Positions 33,709 to 42,682 of a stretch of 64,000 nt of DNA are shown here, one piece after another. The position numbers were made by a program, and so were the translations under genes. Position 1 is the stretch's first letter; each line of letters begins with the position of its first letter. The notes below the pieces were generated by a model. It saw only the letters and a program-made list of their open reading frames with translations. It was not told where the DNA came from and searched no databases. Origin of the DNA: Oscillospiraceae bacterium (GTDB lineage: Bacteria; Bacillota; Clostridia; Oscillospirales; CAG-272); contig SVQI01000007.1 of the NCBI GenBank assembly GCA_015065455.1, positions 1 to 64,000 of the forward strand. Reading direction: 5' to 3'.

Positions 33709-35925
33709 ATGAGCAATATTTTTGAAAGATATGCACCTTTCATACAGGATTTTATCTACAAAAACGGCTGGGAAGAGCTTCGCGCGGTTCAAACCGAGGC
33801 GGCAAGAGTTATTTTTGATACCGACAATAATCTTTTGCTTACGTCGTCAACCGCATCGGGAAAAACAGAAGCCGTATTTTTTCCTATTTTAACCGAACTG
33901 ACAGAATGCCCCTCAACTTCATTCGGGGTGCTTTACATATCCCCGTTAAAAAGCCTTATAAACGACCAGTTTTCGCGAATGGAAGAATTGCTTGACCTTT
34001 CGGGAATCCCTGTTTTTCATTGGCACGGGGACGTGTCCGCTTCTCACAAAACAAGAGCTCTGAAAAACCCTAACGGCATTCTGCAAATCACCCCCGAATC
34101 GCTCGAAAGTATGCTTATAAACCGTTCAAACGACATACACAGACTGTTTCACGATTTACGTTATATCGTTATAGATGAAATACACACCCTGACGGGCACA
34201 GACAGGGGCAACCAGATCATGTGCCAAATATCAAAACTCCAAAGACTTATATTTAATTCTCCCCGAAGAATAGGCCTTTCCGCTACCGTTGGCGATGCAA
34301 AAATTGCTGCCGATTGGCTGGGCAGAGACAGCGGAAGAGATACCGAAATGCCAATTTTACCGAAAGAAAAAATAAAATGGCGTCTGGGATTTGAGCATTT
34401 TTATATTCAAAACCAAAGCAACGACCAAGTTACTATTACTACCGAAAACGAAGGCAAAAAAGCTATGTTTGACGCGGGATACGAGTATATTTACGAATGC
34501 GTCAAGAATAAAAAAAGTATTATTTTTTCCAACTCAAGAGAGGAAACAGAGTACGTAACGGCGACTTTAAGACAGATTGCCGATATAAAAAAAGAAGAAG
34601 ATATATTTACCATTCATCACGGAAATCTTTCCGCATCACTCCGCGAAGAAGCCGAAATGAAGCTGAAAGACGACGATACTCATACGGTTACTTGCGCCAC
34701 GGTCACCCTCGAACTCGGTATTGATATAGGCAGACTGGAAAGGATAGTTCAGAATAACTCTCCTAACTCCGTGTCAAGCTTTCTGCAAAGACTCGGAAGG
34801 TCGGGCAGACGCGGAGAGCCACCCGAAATGATGATGGTTTTCAGAGAAGAAACGCCCCTTCCGAACGCCCCACTTCCACAGCTGATTCCGTGGGAGCTTA
34901 TTAAGGCTATCGCTATCGTTCAGCTGTATCTTGAGGAGAAATTTATTGAGCCGCCAAGAGTAAAAAATGCGCCTTTCAGCCTGCTTTTCCAGCAAACGTT
35001 ATCAATGCTTGCATCGTCGGGCGAGCTGACCGCAAAAAGACTTGCCGAAAGGGTTCTTACACTCCCGCCTTTTGCAAACGTTTCAAAAGAGGATTACAAA
35101 ACCCTGCTCATATCTATGATTGAAAACGAATATATTCAGCAAACGGAAGAAAACGGTCTGATTATTGGACTTAACGGCGAAAAAATGATTAACAGCTTTA
35201 AATTTTACGCCGTATTTAAGGACAGTGAAGATTTCACAGTAAGATGCCAGTCCGACGAGATAGGAACGATTACTTCTCCCCCGCCCGTAGGAGACAGATT
35301 TGCCCTCGGCGGAAAGGTTTGGGAAGTTGAGGAAGTTGACATTCCGAGACGTCTTGTATATGCAAAATACGTAAAGGGCAAAATGGAAATATCGTGGCCG
35401 GGTGAATACGGAGAAATCCATACAAGAATCCTCGAAAGAATGAAAAAGGTGCTCGAAGAAGATACCGTTTATCCATATCTGAAACCTAACGCCGTAAAGA
35501 GACTGCAGGCAGCAAGAAACGTTTCTCAAAATACGGGAATGTTAAGAAATTCACTTGTTCACCTCGGCGGCTATTCGTGGTGTTTGTTCCCTTGGCTTGG
35601 AACGCGTTCTATGAGGACACTTCGTAAATTCATTTCTCAAAACAAGGGAGATTTTAAGATAAGCAGTATAGAGTCGGAAAGCTATTATATTATGTTTAAA
35701 ATGGAGAAAAACGACCCTTGCGGATTTATTAAAATGCTTAATGATAAAGCCAATATTCAGGGAATCGACGTATATTCTTTGGTTGGTAAAAATGAGTCTC
35801 CCGTGTTTGAAAAATACGACGTATATATACCGTCAGAGTTGTTGAGAAAGGCGTATGCCGAGGACAGACTTAACGCCGAAGAAGTATGCACAAGGCTTTC
35901 ACAAATTGCAAAAGAATATGATTAA
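33709..35925 (+). CDS. Lhr-type DEAD/DEAH-box ATP-dependent helicase
   Basis: 738 residues. Q motif region 'GWEELRAVQTEA', Walker A 'TASGKTEA' (48-55), motif Ia 'YISPLKSLINDQ', motif II 'IDEIHT' (155-160), motif III 'GLSATVGD', then the second RecA-like domain with 'IIFSNSREETEYV', 'VTLELGIDIGRLERIVQ' and motif VI 'FLQRLGRSGRRGEPPEMM'. The C-terminal part, about 270 residues, is the winged-helix and beta-sheet region of Lhr-core proteins. It is much shorter than E. coli Lhr but matches the bacterial Lhr-like group. A role in DNA repair or recombination is likely by family; the partner is not visible. Alone on its transcript with a terminator after it. Confidence 0.87.
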   Translation: MSNIFERYAPFIQDFIYKNGWEELRAVQTEAARVIFDTDNNLLLTSSTASGKTEAVFFPILTELTECPSTSFGVLYISPLKSLINDQFSRMEELLDLSGIPVFHWHGDVSASHKTRALKNPNGILQITPESLESMLINRSNDIHRLFHDLRYIVIDEIHTLTGTDRGNQIMCQISKLQRLIFNSPRRIGLSATVGDAKIAADWLGRDSGRDTEMPILPKEKIKWRLGFEHFYIQNQSNDQVTITTENEGKKAMFDAGYEYIYECVKNKKSIIFSNSREETEYVTATLRQIADIKKEEDIFTIHHGNLSASLREEAEMKLKDDDTHTVTCATVTLELGIDIGRLERIVQNNSPNSVSSFLQRLGRSGRRGEPPEMMMVFREETPLPNAPLPQLIPWELIKAIAIVQLYLEEKFIEPPRVKNAPFSLLFQQTLSMLASSGELTAKRLAERVLTLPPFANVSKEDYKTLLISMIENEYIQQTEENGLIIGLNGEKMINSFKFYAVFKDSEDFTVRCQSDEIGTITSPPPVGDRFALGGKVWEVEEVDIPRRLVYAKYVKGKMEISWPGEYGEIHTRILERMKKVLEEDTVYPYLKPNAVKRLQAARNVSQNTGMLRNSLVHLGGYSWCLFPWLGTRSMRTLRKFISQNKGDFKISSIESESYYIMFKMEKNDPCGFIKMLNDKANIQGIDVYSLVGKNESPVFEKYDVYIPSELLRKAYAEDRLNAEEVCTRLSQIAKEYD

Positions 35926-35930
35926 AAAAA

Positions 35931-35954
35931 GGAGCTTAAACAGCTCCTTTTTTA
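35931..35954 (+). terminator. Terminator of the helicase gene
   Basis: AAAGGAGC / GCTCCTTTTTT stem with a seven-base loop, just after the stop. Confidence 0.85.
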
Positions 35955-36080
35955 GCGTTTATTATTAAGTAGTTACACCGAACTTGAACCTCCTCAGATG
36001 GAGCTAAAAAGTTAGATTATTTCGGGAAAACGGGCGGATAGCAAAAACGCCCCTACAATTTTAGGGTTTATTGTCTTAGC

Positions 36081-36177
36081 CGCGTGTTCGATTGTCATCC
36101 TTGAGCAAGCCGCCGCGAGATTCTTCACTACGCTCGAGAATGACAACGCGGCGGCGCAGCGAAGGATCCCGAACATG
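36081..36177 (+). repeat. Dispersed repeat R1, third copy
   Basis: CGCGTGTTCGATTGTCATCC ... GAGAATGACAACGCGGCGGC ... GAACATG; nearly identical to the copy at 49236. An R5 end module (CAGATGGAGCTAAAAAGTTAG) lies just before it at 35993-36020. Confidence 0.82.
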
Positions 36178-36199
36178 TAGTTTATTATATGCGCCGTCC

Positions 36200-36318
36200 C
36201 CTACCAAATTAGGCGATACCACTTCTGCAAATCAAGGAGGGTTCCGAGGGAGGAACGCCCTCGGCCGTTTGAAAGGGAGAGGTCAAGGGGAGGGGAGGAT
36301 CGGAACTCCCTCTCCCCT
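36200..36318. repeat. Repeat module R6 with two hairpins
   Basis: AGGCGATACCACTTCTGC start, then CCGAGGG / CCCTCGG and AAGGGGAGGGGAGGATC / CTCCCTCTCCCCTT inverted pairs. Precedes R4 as at the other loci. Confidence 0.6.
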
Positions 36319-36319
36319 T

Positions 36320-36395
36320 GGTGCCTTCTTTGGTTACTTTCTTGGCACGCAAGAAAGTAACATAAAAAAAGAAAAAGACAATAATATCTGTTTAA
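36320..36395 (+). repeat. Palindromic repeat R4, copy 3
   Basis: Same palindrome as 26915, with one change after it (CATAAAAAAAG). Followed at 36411-36462 by the R5 right end (CTCCCTCAGTCATTTTC to GTCAGATGGAG). Confidence 0.8.
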
Positions 36396-36496
36396 AACAT
36401 TTATCTTTCTCTCCCTCAGTCATTTTCTAACGAAAATGCCAGCTCCCTCGTCAGATGGAGCCGAGAATTACGCGCTTTGCGCGTAAAAAGTACATA

Positions 36497-36574
36497 CTGT
36501 CAGGAGCTTCGCTCCCGAACCCACACAAGAGGTGCACTTTTGAAAAAGTGCCCTCTTGACTCCCTCAAAACTTT
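36497..36574 (-). repeat. Structured repeat R3, copy 3
   Basis: Same two hairpins as copy 2, ending 15 bases from the stop codon of the leftward Nudix gene, so it would lie in that gene's 3' untranslated region. Confidence 0.8.
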
Positions 36575-36588
36575 GCAAAGTCAAAGTT

Positions 36589-37143
36589 TTATATTTTACC
36601 TTTTTGTATAAGCGCCCAGGCTTTAAGTATAGCCGCCTGTGTCTTTCCGTCGGGCATCTCCCCGTCAAGAATCATCCTGACAGCTTCTTCAAGCGGAATT
36701 TTTTCGCTCGTTACAAACTCGTCTTCGTCAAGATGTACCTCTCCCTCTTTTAAATCAAGAGCAAGATACATATACAATACCTCGTCCATAATTCCGCACG
36801 ACGGATAGAATACCCCAAGCGGAATCACTTTCCCCGCCTCATAGCCCGTTTCTTCGGACAATTCGCGAAGTCCGGCTTCCAAAGGATCTTCATCTTTCTC
36901 GAGCTTTCCTGCGGGTACTTCCTTTAATACGTCACCGTACGCGTAGCGATACTGATTTACAAATATTACTTCGTTATTTTCTGTCAGAGGAACAACACAT
37001 ACTCCCCCGTTTTTTCTTACTACCTCACGGTAAGAAGTGTTTCCGTTAGGCAACAAAACCGTATCAGTTTCCACTCTCACAATCTTGCCTGTAAACTTAA
37101 CCTCTCCGTCAATCTTTTTCTCATAAAGCATACTGTTGTCCAT
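36589..37143 (-). CDS. Nudix hydrolase, ADP-ribose pyrophosphatase type
   Basis: 184 residues. The Nudix box is complete: 'GKLEKDEDPLEAGLRELSEE' followed by 'TGY' (G-x5-E-x7-R-E-U-x-E-E-x-G-U). 'VPLTENNEVIFVNQYRYAYGDVLKEVPAG' upstream of the box and 'PSCGIMDEVLYMYLALDL' downstream match the ADP-ribose pyrophosphatase (NudF) group, which splits ADP-ribose to AMP and ribose 5-phosphate in the cytoplasm. Substrate preference cannot be fixed by sequence alone. CGGAGG precedes the ATG; own promoter. Confidence 0.88.
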   Translation of the reverse strand: MDNSMLYEKKIDGEVKFTGKIVRVETDTVLLPNGNTSYREVVRKNGGVCVVPLTENNEVIFVNQYRYAYGDVLKEVPAGKLEKDEDPLEAGLRELSEETGYEAGKVIPLGVFYPSCGIMDEVLYMYLALDLKEGEVHLDEDEFVTSEKIPLEEAVRMILDGEMPDGKTQAAILKAWALIQKGKI

Positions 37144-37175
37144 AGCCTGTTTCCTCCGAGTTTTTATGTGTATTG

Positions 37176-37204
37176 ATTATACCATATTTTCGTCCTATAT
37201 ACAA
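37176..37204 (-). promoter_or_regulatory. Promoter of the Nudix gene
   Basis: Minus strand TTGTAT, 17 bases, TATAAT, about 33 bases before the ATG. Confidence 0.72.
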
Positions 37205-37404
37205 GTGATTTCTTACAAAACCGTTTATTTGTTGTTTTGTTGTTTATGCACATATTTTTTTACACCATTTTTTTCAACCCGACAAAAAAAAGTACTTTTC
37301 ACAAAAAAACAAAAAAATATATGTACAAATTGTACAAAGAGTTTTTTTGTTTTGCTATATATTTTAATAATACATAAAAAAAGAGTAAATGTGTAAAATT
37401 GTGT

Positions 37405-37433
37405 TGAAAAATGCGAAGGAATATGATAGAATA
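37405..37433 (+). promoter_or_regulatory. Promoter of the fumC-hdr-flx-frd operon
   Basis: TTGAAA, 17 bases, TAGAAT, then an A+T-rich leader of about 190 bases before fumC. I see no riboswitch fold or clear Rex/Fnr box in the leader. The rest of the gap back to the Nudix gene is A+T-rich with no gene. Confidence 0.65.
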
Positions 37434-37631
37434 AAGAGTGGTAAAATAGCGGGCTATTATGTATATTTGTATCGATAAATTACTATCCAAAAATAATTTT
37501 TGTAAAACGTTTTTTGAAATATAAATAGCGCGCAGACAGAATAGATTTTACTACACGGCATTTGTTTTTAAAAATGCAAAAATATTAACGAAAAAATAAT
37601 CACTTTGGATTTTGAAAGGATAAATCAAAAA

Positions 37632-39008
37632 ATGGACTATCGCATTGAACATGACTCTATGGGAGAGGTAAAGGTACCTGCAGACGTTTTGTGGGCAGCT
37701 CAGACACAGAGAAGTCACGAGAATTTTGAAATCGGCGTGGGAATAGAAACTATGCCAATGGAAATCATTCACGCTTTCGGTATTTTGAAAAAGGCGGCAG
37801 CTCAGGCAAACGCCGAACTGAGACCCGAAAAAATGACCAAAGCAAAGCTTGATGCAATTTGTACAGCTTGCGACGAAGTAATAAGCGGAAAACTCAACTC
37901 AAACTTCCCTCTCGTTGTATGGCAGACAGGTTCGGGCACACAGTCCAATATGAATGCAAACGAAGTAATTGCTAACAGAGGCAATCAGATAGCAGGCGAA
38001 AAGCTTTTGCATCCCAATGACGACGTAAACCAGAGCCAGTCATCAAACGATACGTTCCCGACGGCTATGCACATAGCAGCTGTTATTGCGATTGAAGATA
38101 AGCTTATCCCCGCAGCAAATACACTTATAGAAACGTTCAAGCGTCTCGAAAAAGAAAACGAGGGAATCGTTAAGAGCGGAAGAACACATCTTCAGGATGC
38201 AACTCCCATCACATTCAGCCAGGAGATCAGCGGTTGGAGAAGCAGCCTTGAACGTGACGTTGAGCTTTTGAAGCTTTCACTTAAGCCCCTTCACGAGCTT
38301 GCGCTCGGCGGTACAGCCGTAGGTACGGGACTTAACGCTCCCAAAAAATTCGGTGAGTTGGTTGCAGAAAAAGTAAGCAACCTTACAGGTAAGAGCTTTG
38401 TTACTGCAGAAAACAAGTTCCACGCCCTCACCTCAAAGGACGAAATCGTATTTGCTCACGGCGCAATCAAAGCCCTCGCTTGCGATATGATGAAGATAGC
38501 AAACGACGTTCGCTGGTTGGCATCAGGCCCCAGAGACGGACTCGGAGAAATATTTATTCCCGAAAACGAACCCGGCTCATCAATTATGCCCGGAAAGGTT
38601 AACCCCACACAGTGCGAGGCTGTTACGATGGTGGCAGTTCAGGTTATGGGTAACGACGTTGCTGTTGGTATGGCGGCATCTCAGGGTAACTTTGAGCTTA
38701 ACGTGTTTATGCCCGTATGTATATACAACTTCCTTCAGTCAGCAAGACTTCTTGCAGAGGCAATTCTCTCGTTCAACAAAAACTGCGCTGTCGGAATTAA
38801 GGCAAATAAAGATAAAATGCACCACAACCTCCACAACTCTCTTATGCTCGTAACCGCGCTTAACCCCTACATTGGATATGAAAACGCGGCAAAGACAGCA
38901 AAGAAGGCGTTTAAAGATAACATTTCTCTGAAGGAAGCCTGCGTTGAGCTCGGATTCCTCACAGCAGAAAGATTCGACGAGGTTTTCCATCCCGAACAGA
39001 TGGTATAA
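37632..39008 (+). CDS. fumC: Class II fumarase (fumarate hydratase)
   Basis: 458 residues from the ATG at 37632 (GAAAGGA in front); the longer frame starts with TTG in the leader. The family signature '[16 protein letters not shown]' is present, with '[16 protein letters not shown]', '[13 protein letters not shown]' and '[13 protein letters not shown]', all substrate-contact regions of class II fumarases rather than aspartase. It interconverts malate and fumarate in the cytoplasm without an iron-sulfur cluster. It is the first gene of an operon running to 49114. In that setting it most likely makes fumarate from malate as electron acceptor for the fumarate reductase encoded at the far end. 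Confidence 0.95.
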   Translation: MDYRIEHDSMGEVKVPADVLWAAQTQRSHENFEIGVGIETMPMEIIHAFGILKKAAAQANAELRPEKMTKAKLDAICTACDEVISGKLNSNFPLVVWQTGSGTQSNMNANEVIANRGNQIAGEKLLHPNDDVNQSQSSNDTFPTAMHIAAVIAIEDKLIPAANTLIETFKRLEKENEGIVKSGRTHLQDATPITFSQEISGWRSSLERDVELLKLSLKPLHELALGGTAVGTGLNAPKKFGELVAEKVSNLTGKSFVTAENKFHALTSKDEIVFAHGAIKALACDMMKIANDVRWLASGPRDGLGEIFIPENEPGSSIMPGKVNPTQCEAVTMVAVQVMGNDVAVGMAASQGNFELNVFMPVCIYNFLQSARLLAEAILSFNKNCAVGIKANKDKMHHNLHNSLMLVTALNPYIGYENAAKTAKKAFKDNISLKEACVELGFLTAERFDEVFHPEQMV

Positions 39009-39073
39009 ACGATCAATACATAAAAAACATATTTTTACATACTGCTTAATCGGAAGAATGGAGTTTTTGAAAG

Positions 39074-39862
39074 ATGAATGTAAGTTATTTTCCCGGATGC
39101 ACTCTCAAAAACAAGGCAAAGGACTTAGATTTTTATGCAAGAAAATGCGCCGAGGTTTTGGGCGTTAATCTGGAAGAGATAGAAGAATGGCAGTGCTGCG
39201 GCGGTGTATTCACCACATCCGAGGACGAGGTTGCTACAAAGCTGTCATCGGTTCGCGCACTTAAAGAAGCGCAGAAAAAAGAACAGCCTTTGGTAACTGT
39301 TTGTTCTGCCTGCCACAACGTTATCAAGCAGACCAATCACGCTATGGCAACAAACGAAGGCTTTGCAAACAAGGTTAATAGATATATGAACGAGGAAGCG
39401 TACGACGGTTCAACGACCGTTTACCATTACCTCGAGCTCCTCAGAGACGTTGTAGGCTTTGACAAGATAAAAGAAAAGGTCGTTAACCCGTTGAAAAACC
39501 AAAAGATTGCCGCATACTACGGCTGTCTGTTGTTAAGACCTAACGGTGTTATGAAGATGGACGACCCCGAAAATCCTCAGATAATGGAAGACTTTATCAG
39601 AGCGATAGGCGCTGAACCGGTTTACTATTCATACAGAAACGAGTGCTGCGGCGGATACGTTACTATGGAAAGCCCTGATCTTGCAAAGAAGAGCAGTAAC
39701 CGAGTAATTGAATGCGCAGTAAACTGCGGCGCTGAAAAAATTGTAACCGCTTGTCCTCTCTGCCGTTACAACCTTATGAAGAACGGCTCGGAAATTGAAA
39801 TAATTTACTTTACCGAATTGTTGGCGGAAGCGCTCGGAGTTAAGGAGGCTGACAATGGCTAA
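39074..39862 (+). CDS. hdrB: HdrB-like heterodisulfide reductase subunit B (two CCG domains)
   Basis: 262 residues, normal for HdrB. Two full CCG motifs are present: C9, C41-C42, C77 and C80 ('WQCCGGV', 'CSACH'), then C151, C191-C192, C227 and C230 ('NECCGGY', 'CPLCR'). In methanogen HdrB each CCG motif binds a non-cubane [4Fe-4S] cluster and the pair reduces a heterodisulfide. In bacteria the disulfide or partner protein differs. Its 3' end overlaps hdrC by 8 bases. With frdAB in the same operon, its electron acceptor may be the fumarate reductase module or a small thiol; that is inference. Confidence 0.92.
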   Translation: MNVSYFPGCTLKNKAKDLDFYARKCAEVLGVNLEEIEEWQCCGGVFTTSEDEVATKLSSVRALKEAQKKEQPLVTVCSACHNVIKQTNHAMATNEGFANKVNRYMNEEAYDGSTTVYHYLELLRDVVGFDKIKEKVVNPLKNQKIAAYYGCLLLRPNGVMKMDDPENPQIMEDFIRAIGAEPVYYSYRNECCGGYVTMESPDLAKKSSNRVIECAVNCGAEKIVTACPLCRYNLMKNGSEIEIIYFTELLAEALGVKEADNG

Positions 39863-40247
39863 GAATATGAATGATTTGAGAGACGAGCTGATTCGTATGA
39901 GCGGCTCTGATCCGGTAAAATGTATGAGCTGTGGAAAATGCTCGGCAACCTGCCCTGCATACGACGAGATGGAATACCATCCTCATCAGTTCGTAAATAT
40001 GATAGACAGAGGAAATATTGAGCCTCTGCTTGAATCGGAATCAATATACAGATGCTTGACTTGTTTTGCTTGCGTCGACAGATGTCCAAGAAACGTTCAG
40101 CCGGCAAAGCTTATAGAAGCTGTAAGACTTGTTGCTCTTCGCGAACAGGGCAAAAACAGACTCAAGGCAGACAAAGTACCCGAAATGCTTGACAGCGATA
40201 TACCTCAGCAGGCTATCGTCAGCGCATTCAGAAAATATTCAAAGTAA
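39855..40247 (+). CDS. hdrC: HdrC-like ferredoxin-type subunit
   Basis: 130 residues. Two [4Fe-4S] motifs: C23-x2-C26-x2-C29-x3-C33-P and C67-x2-C70-x2-C73-x3-C77-P ('CMSCGKCSATCP', 'CLTCFACVDRCP'). The C-terminal helical tail after residue 85 is usual for HdrC. It carries electrons between HdrA and HdrB. Translationally coupled to hdrB, and followed after 15 bases by hdrA with its own AAGGAGG site. Confidence 0.92.
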   Translation: MAKNMNDLRDELIRMSGSDPVKCMSCGKCSATCPAYDEMEYHPHQFVNMIDRGNIEPLLESESIYRCLTCFACVDRCPRNVQPAKLIEAVRLVALREQGKNRLKADKVPEMLDSDIPQQAIVSAFRKYSK

Positions 40248-40262
40248 GGAGGAAAAGACAAA

Positions 40263-42257
40263 ATGCAAAGAATTGGTGTTTTTGTATGTTGGTGCGGAAG
40301 CAATATAGCAGCAACGGTAGACGTTAAGGCTGTATCCGAAGCTCTTCTCAAAGAGCCCGGCGTTGTTTTTTCCACCGACTATCAGTACATGTGTTCTCAG
40401 GCGGGTCAGAATATGATTATCGAAGCTGTAAAAGAACACAATCTTACGGGAATCGTAGTTTGCTCGTGCTCACCCCGTATGCACGAAGCAACGTTCAGAA
40501 AGACTGCAAAATCTGCAGGACTTAATCCCTATATGGTCGAAATCGCAAATATACGCGAACAGTGTTCGTGGGTACATAAAGATATTCAGACGGGCACCGA
40601 GAAGGCTATTATTCTCGGCAAGGCGGCAGTTGCAAAGGTTAACCTCAATGCTCCCCTTACTCCCGGAGAAACTCCCGTTACAAAGAGAGCTCTCGTTATC
40701 GGCGGCGGTATTGCCGGTATTCAGACCGCTCTTGATATTGCAGAAGCGGGATTTAAGGTAGACATCGTTGAAAAGCAACCCACTATCGGCGGTAAGATGG
40801 CTCAGCTCGATAAGACGTTCCCTACACTCGACTGCGCGGCTTGTATTCTTACACCTAAGATGGTTGACGTAGCACAGAACGACAAAATCCGCATTTTCTC
40901 ATACAGTGAGGTTGAGGGAGTTTCCGGATTTGTCGGAAACTACGACGTTAAGATAAGAAGAAAAGCAAGATACGTTAAGGAAGATATATGTACCGGTTGC
41001 GGCGCTTGTGTTGACAAGTGTCCTATGAAAAAGGTTCCCAACGAATTTAACTTGGGAATGGATAACCGCCATGCAATATATATCCCCTTTGCTCAGGCTG
41101 TTCCGAAGGTTGCTACCATCGACCCCAACACCTGTAATATGCTTAAGAACGGCAAATGCGGCGTATGCGCAAAGGTATGTACCGCTGGAGCTATTGATTA
41201 TAAACAGAAAGATACAATAATAGAAGAAAAGTACGGCGCTATCGTTGTTGCAACAGGATTTAACCCCATTAGTATGGAAAAATTTGACGAGTTCGCATAC
41301 AACCAGTCAAAAGACGTTATTACCTCTCTTGAATTCGAGCGTCTTACAAACGCGGCAGGTCCCACACAGGGAAAACTCCTCCGTCCTTCAGATAACGTAC
41401 ATCCGCACACAATAGTATTTGTTCAGTGTGTTGGCTCACGTTGTTCAGCTTGTGCTGAAAAGGGCAAGGAATACTGCTCCAAGATATGCTGTATGTACAC
41501 AGCAAAACACGCGATGCTGGTTCGTGATAAATATCCGGATACCGAAGTTTACGTATTCTACATAGACGTTCGTACACCCGGTAAGGCTTTTGACGAATTC
41601 CAACGCAGAGCCGTTGAAGAATACGGCGTTAAGTACATTAAGGGTATGGTCGGAAAGGTTTCTCCCGAGGGTAACAAGCTCAAGGTTCAGGCTTCTGACT
41701 TGCTCAATAATAAGCAGATTCATATTGACGCTGACCTTGTTGTTCTGGCAGCGGCAATAGAACCCGATAAATCAGCTCGTCCTTTGGCTACTATGCTTAC
41801 TGCCAGTATGGATACGAACGACTTCTTCACAGAAGCGCATCCCAAGCTTCGTCCCGTTGAAAGCCCGACAGCCGGTGTATTCCTTTCAGGCGCATGCCAG
41901 GGCCCCAAGGATATTCCCGAAACAGTATCTCAGGCAAGCGCGGCGGCTGTTAAGGTCGTAGGTCTTTTAGCTAAAAACAAGCTTACCGGCAACCCCTGTA
42001 TTGCTTCATCAAACGAGCTTATGTGTAACGGATGCTCTTCATGCGAAAGAGTTTGTCCTTACGGCGCTATTACTTACGTTGACAAAGAATTCCGTATGCC
42101 CGACAGAACCACTAAGGTTCGCCGCGTAGCTCAGGTTAACGCCGCTGTATGTCAGGGTTGCGGAGCTTGTACGGTAGCTTGTCCTTCGGGCGCTATGGAT
42201 TTACGTGGATTTACAAGCGCACAAATTATGGCGGAGGTAGATGCAATATGCAAATGA
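40263..42257 (+). CDS. hdrA: HdrA-like flavin-based electron-bifurcating subunit
   Basis: 664 residues, full length. The N-terminal HdrA domain has 'VFVCWCGSNIA' and 'CSCSPRMHEATFR'. The FAD-binding motif is 'ALVIGGGIAGIQTALDIA' (143-160), and 'TFPTLDCAACILTPKMV' is the HdrA-specific cysteine region. Ferredoxin motifs follow at C243/246/249/253 and C291/299/302/306, with two more near the C-terminus ('CNGCSSCERVCP', 'CQGCGACTVACP'). In characterised Hdr complexes this FAD splits electron pairs between a low-potential ferredoxin and the HdrBC branch. Here the pair should come from NADH through the Flx proteins encoded next. The end overlaps flxD. Confidence 0.93.
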   Translation: MQRIGVFVCWCGSNIAATVDVKAVSEALLKEPGVVFSTDYQYMCSQAGQNMIIEAVKEHNLTGIVVCSCSPRMHEATFRKTAKSAGLNPYMVEIANIREQCSWVHKDIQTGTEKAIILGKAAVAKVNLNAPLTPGETPVTKRALVIGGGIAGIQTALDIAEAGFKVDIVEKQPTIGGKMAQLDKTFPTLDCAACILTPKMVDVAQNDKIRIFSYSEVEGVSGFVGNYDVKIRRKARYVKEDICTGCGACVDKCPMKKVPNEFNLGMDNRHAIYIPFAQAVPKVATIDPNTCNMLKNGKCGVCAKVCTAGAIDYKQKDTIIEEKYGAIVVATGFNPISMEKFDEFAYNQSKDVITSLEFERLTNAAGPTQGKLLRPSDNVHPHTIVFVQCVGSRCSACAEKGKEYCSKICCMYTAKHAMLVRDKYPDTEVYVFYIDVRTPGKAFDEFQRRAVEEYGVKYIKGMVGKVSPEGNKLKVQASDLLNNKQIHIDADLVVLAAAIEPDKSARPLATMLTASMDTNDFFTEAHPKLRPVESPTAGVFLSGACQGPKDIPETVSQASAAAVKVVGLLAKNKLTGNPCIASSNELMCNGCSSCERVCPYGAITYVDKEFRMPDRTTKVRRVAQVNAAVCQGCGACTVACPSGAMDLRGFTSAQIMAEVDAICK

Positions 42258-42682
42258 ATGAATATAAACCTTTGATCGTTGCTTTTTGTTGCAACTGGTG
42301 TTCTTATGCAGGCGCAGACCTTGCGGGAAACAACCGTTTGAATTATCCCGCAGACGTAAAGATAATACGCGTTCCCTGCTCTTGCCGTGTAAACCCGATG
42401 TTTATCCTCCGTGCATTCCAGCGCGGTGCTGACGGCGTAATACTCTGCGGCTGCCACCCCGGTGACTGCCACTATACTTCGGGTAACTACTATACCCGTC
42501 GCCGTATGGCTCTTCTATTCTCAATGCTCGATTACCTCGGTATCGAAAGAGAAAGAACCAGAGTTGAATGGGTTTCTGCGGCTGAAGGCGCAAAGTTTGC
42601 CGCTACAATGAATGAGTTTGTTGAGAAGGTTGCCTCTCTCGGCAAAAACAAGAGATTGGAGGATTTACGATGCAGCAAATAA
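42248..42682 (+). CDS. flxD: MvhD/FlxD-like [2Fe-2S] subunit linking Flx to HdrA
   Basis: 144 residues from the ATG at 42248, with GGAGG upstream inside the end of hdrA; the open frame extends further upstream but lacks a site. 'FCCNWCSYAGADLAG' and 'CGCHPGDCHYTSGNYYTRRR' are the diagnostic cysteine motifs of the MvhD family. MvhD passes electrons from hydrogenase, or in Flx systems from an NADH oxidoreductase, to HdrA. No hydrogenase is present here, so the FlxD reading is preferred. Overlaps the next gene by 13 bases. Confidence 0.88.
   Translation: MQMNEYKPLIVAFCCNWCSYAGADLAGNNRLNYPADVKIIRVPCSCRVNPMFILRAFQRGADGVILCGCHPGDCHYTSGNYYTRRRMALLFSMLDYLGIERERTRVEWVSAAEGAKFAATMNEFVEKVASLGKNKRLEDLRCSK

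Noticed and set aside
37434..37631. Possible riboswitch or Rex/Fnr site in the fumC leader
   Set aside because: I could not find a conserved riboswitch core, or a Rex (TTGTTAA-N4-TTAACAA) or Fnr (TTGAT-N4-ATCAA) box; only A+T-rich sequence with weak stems.
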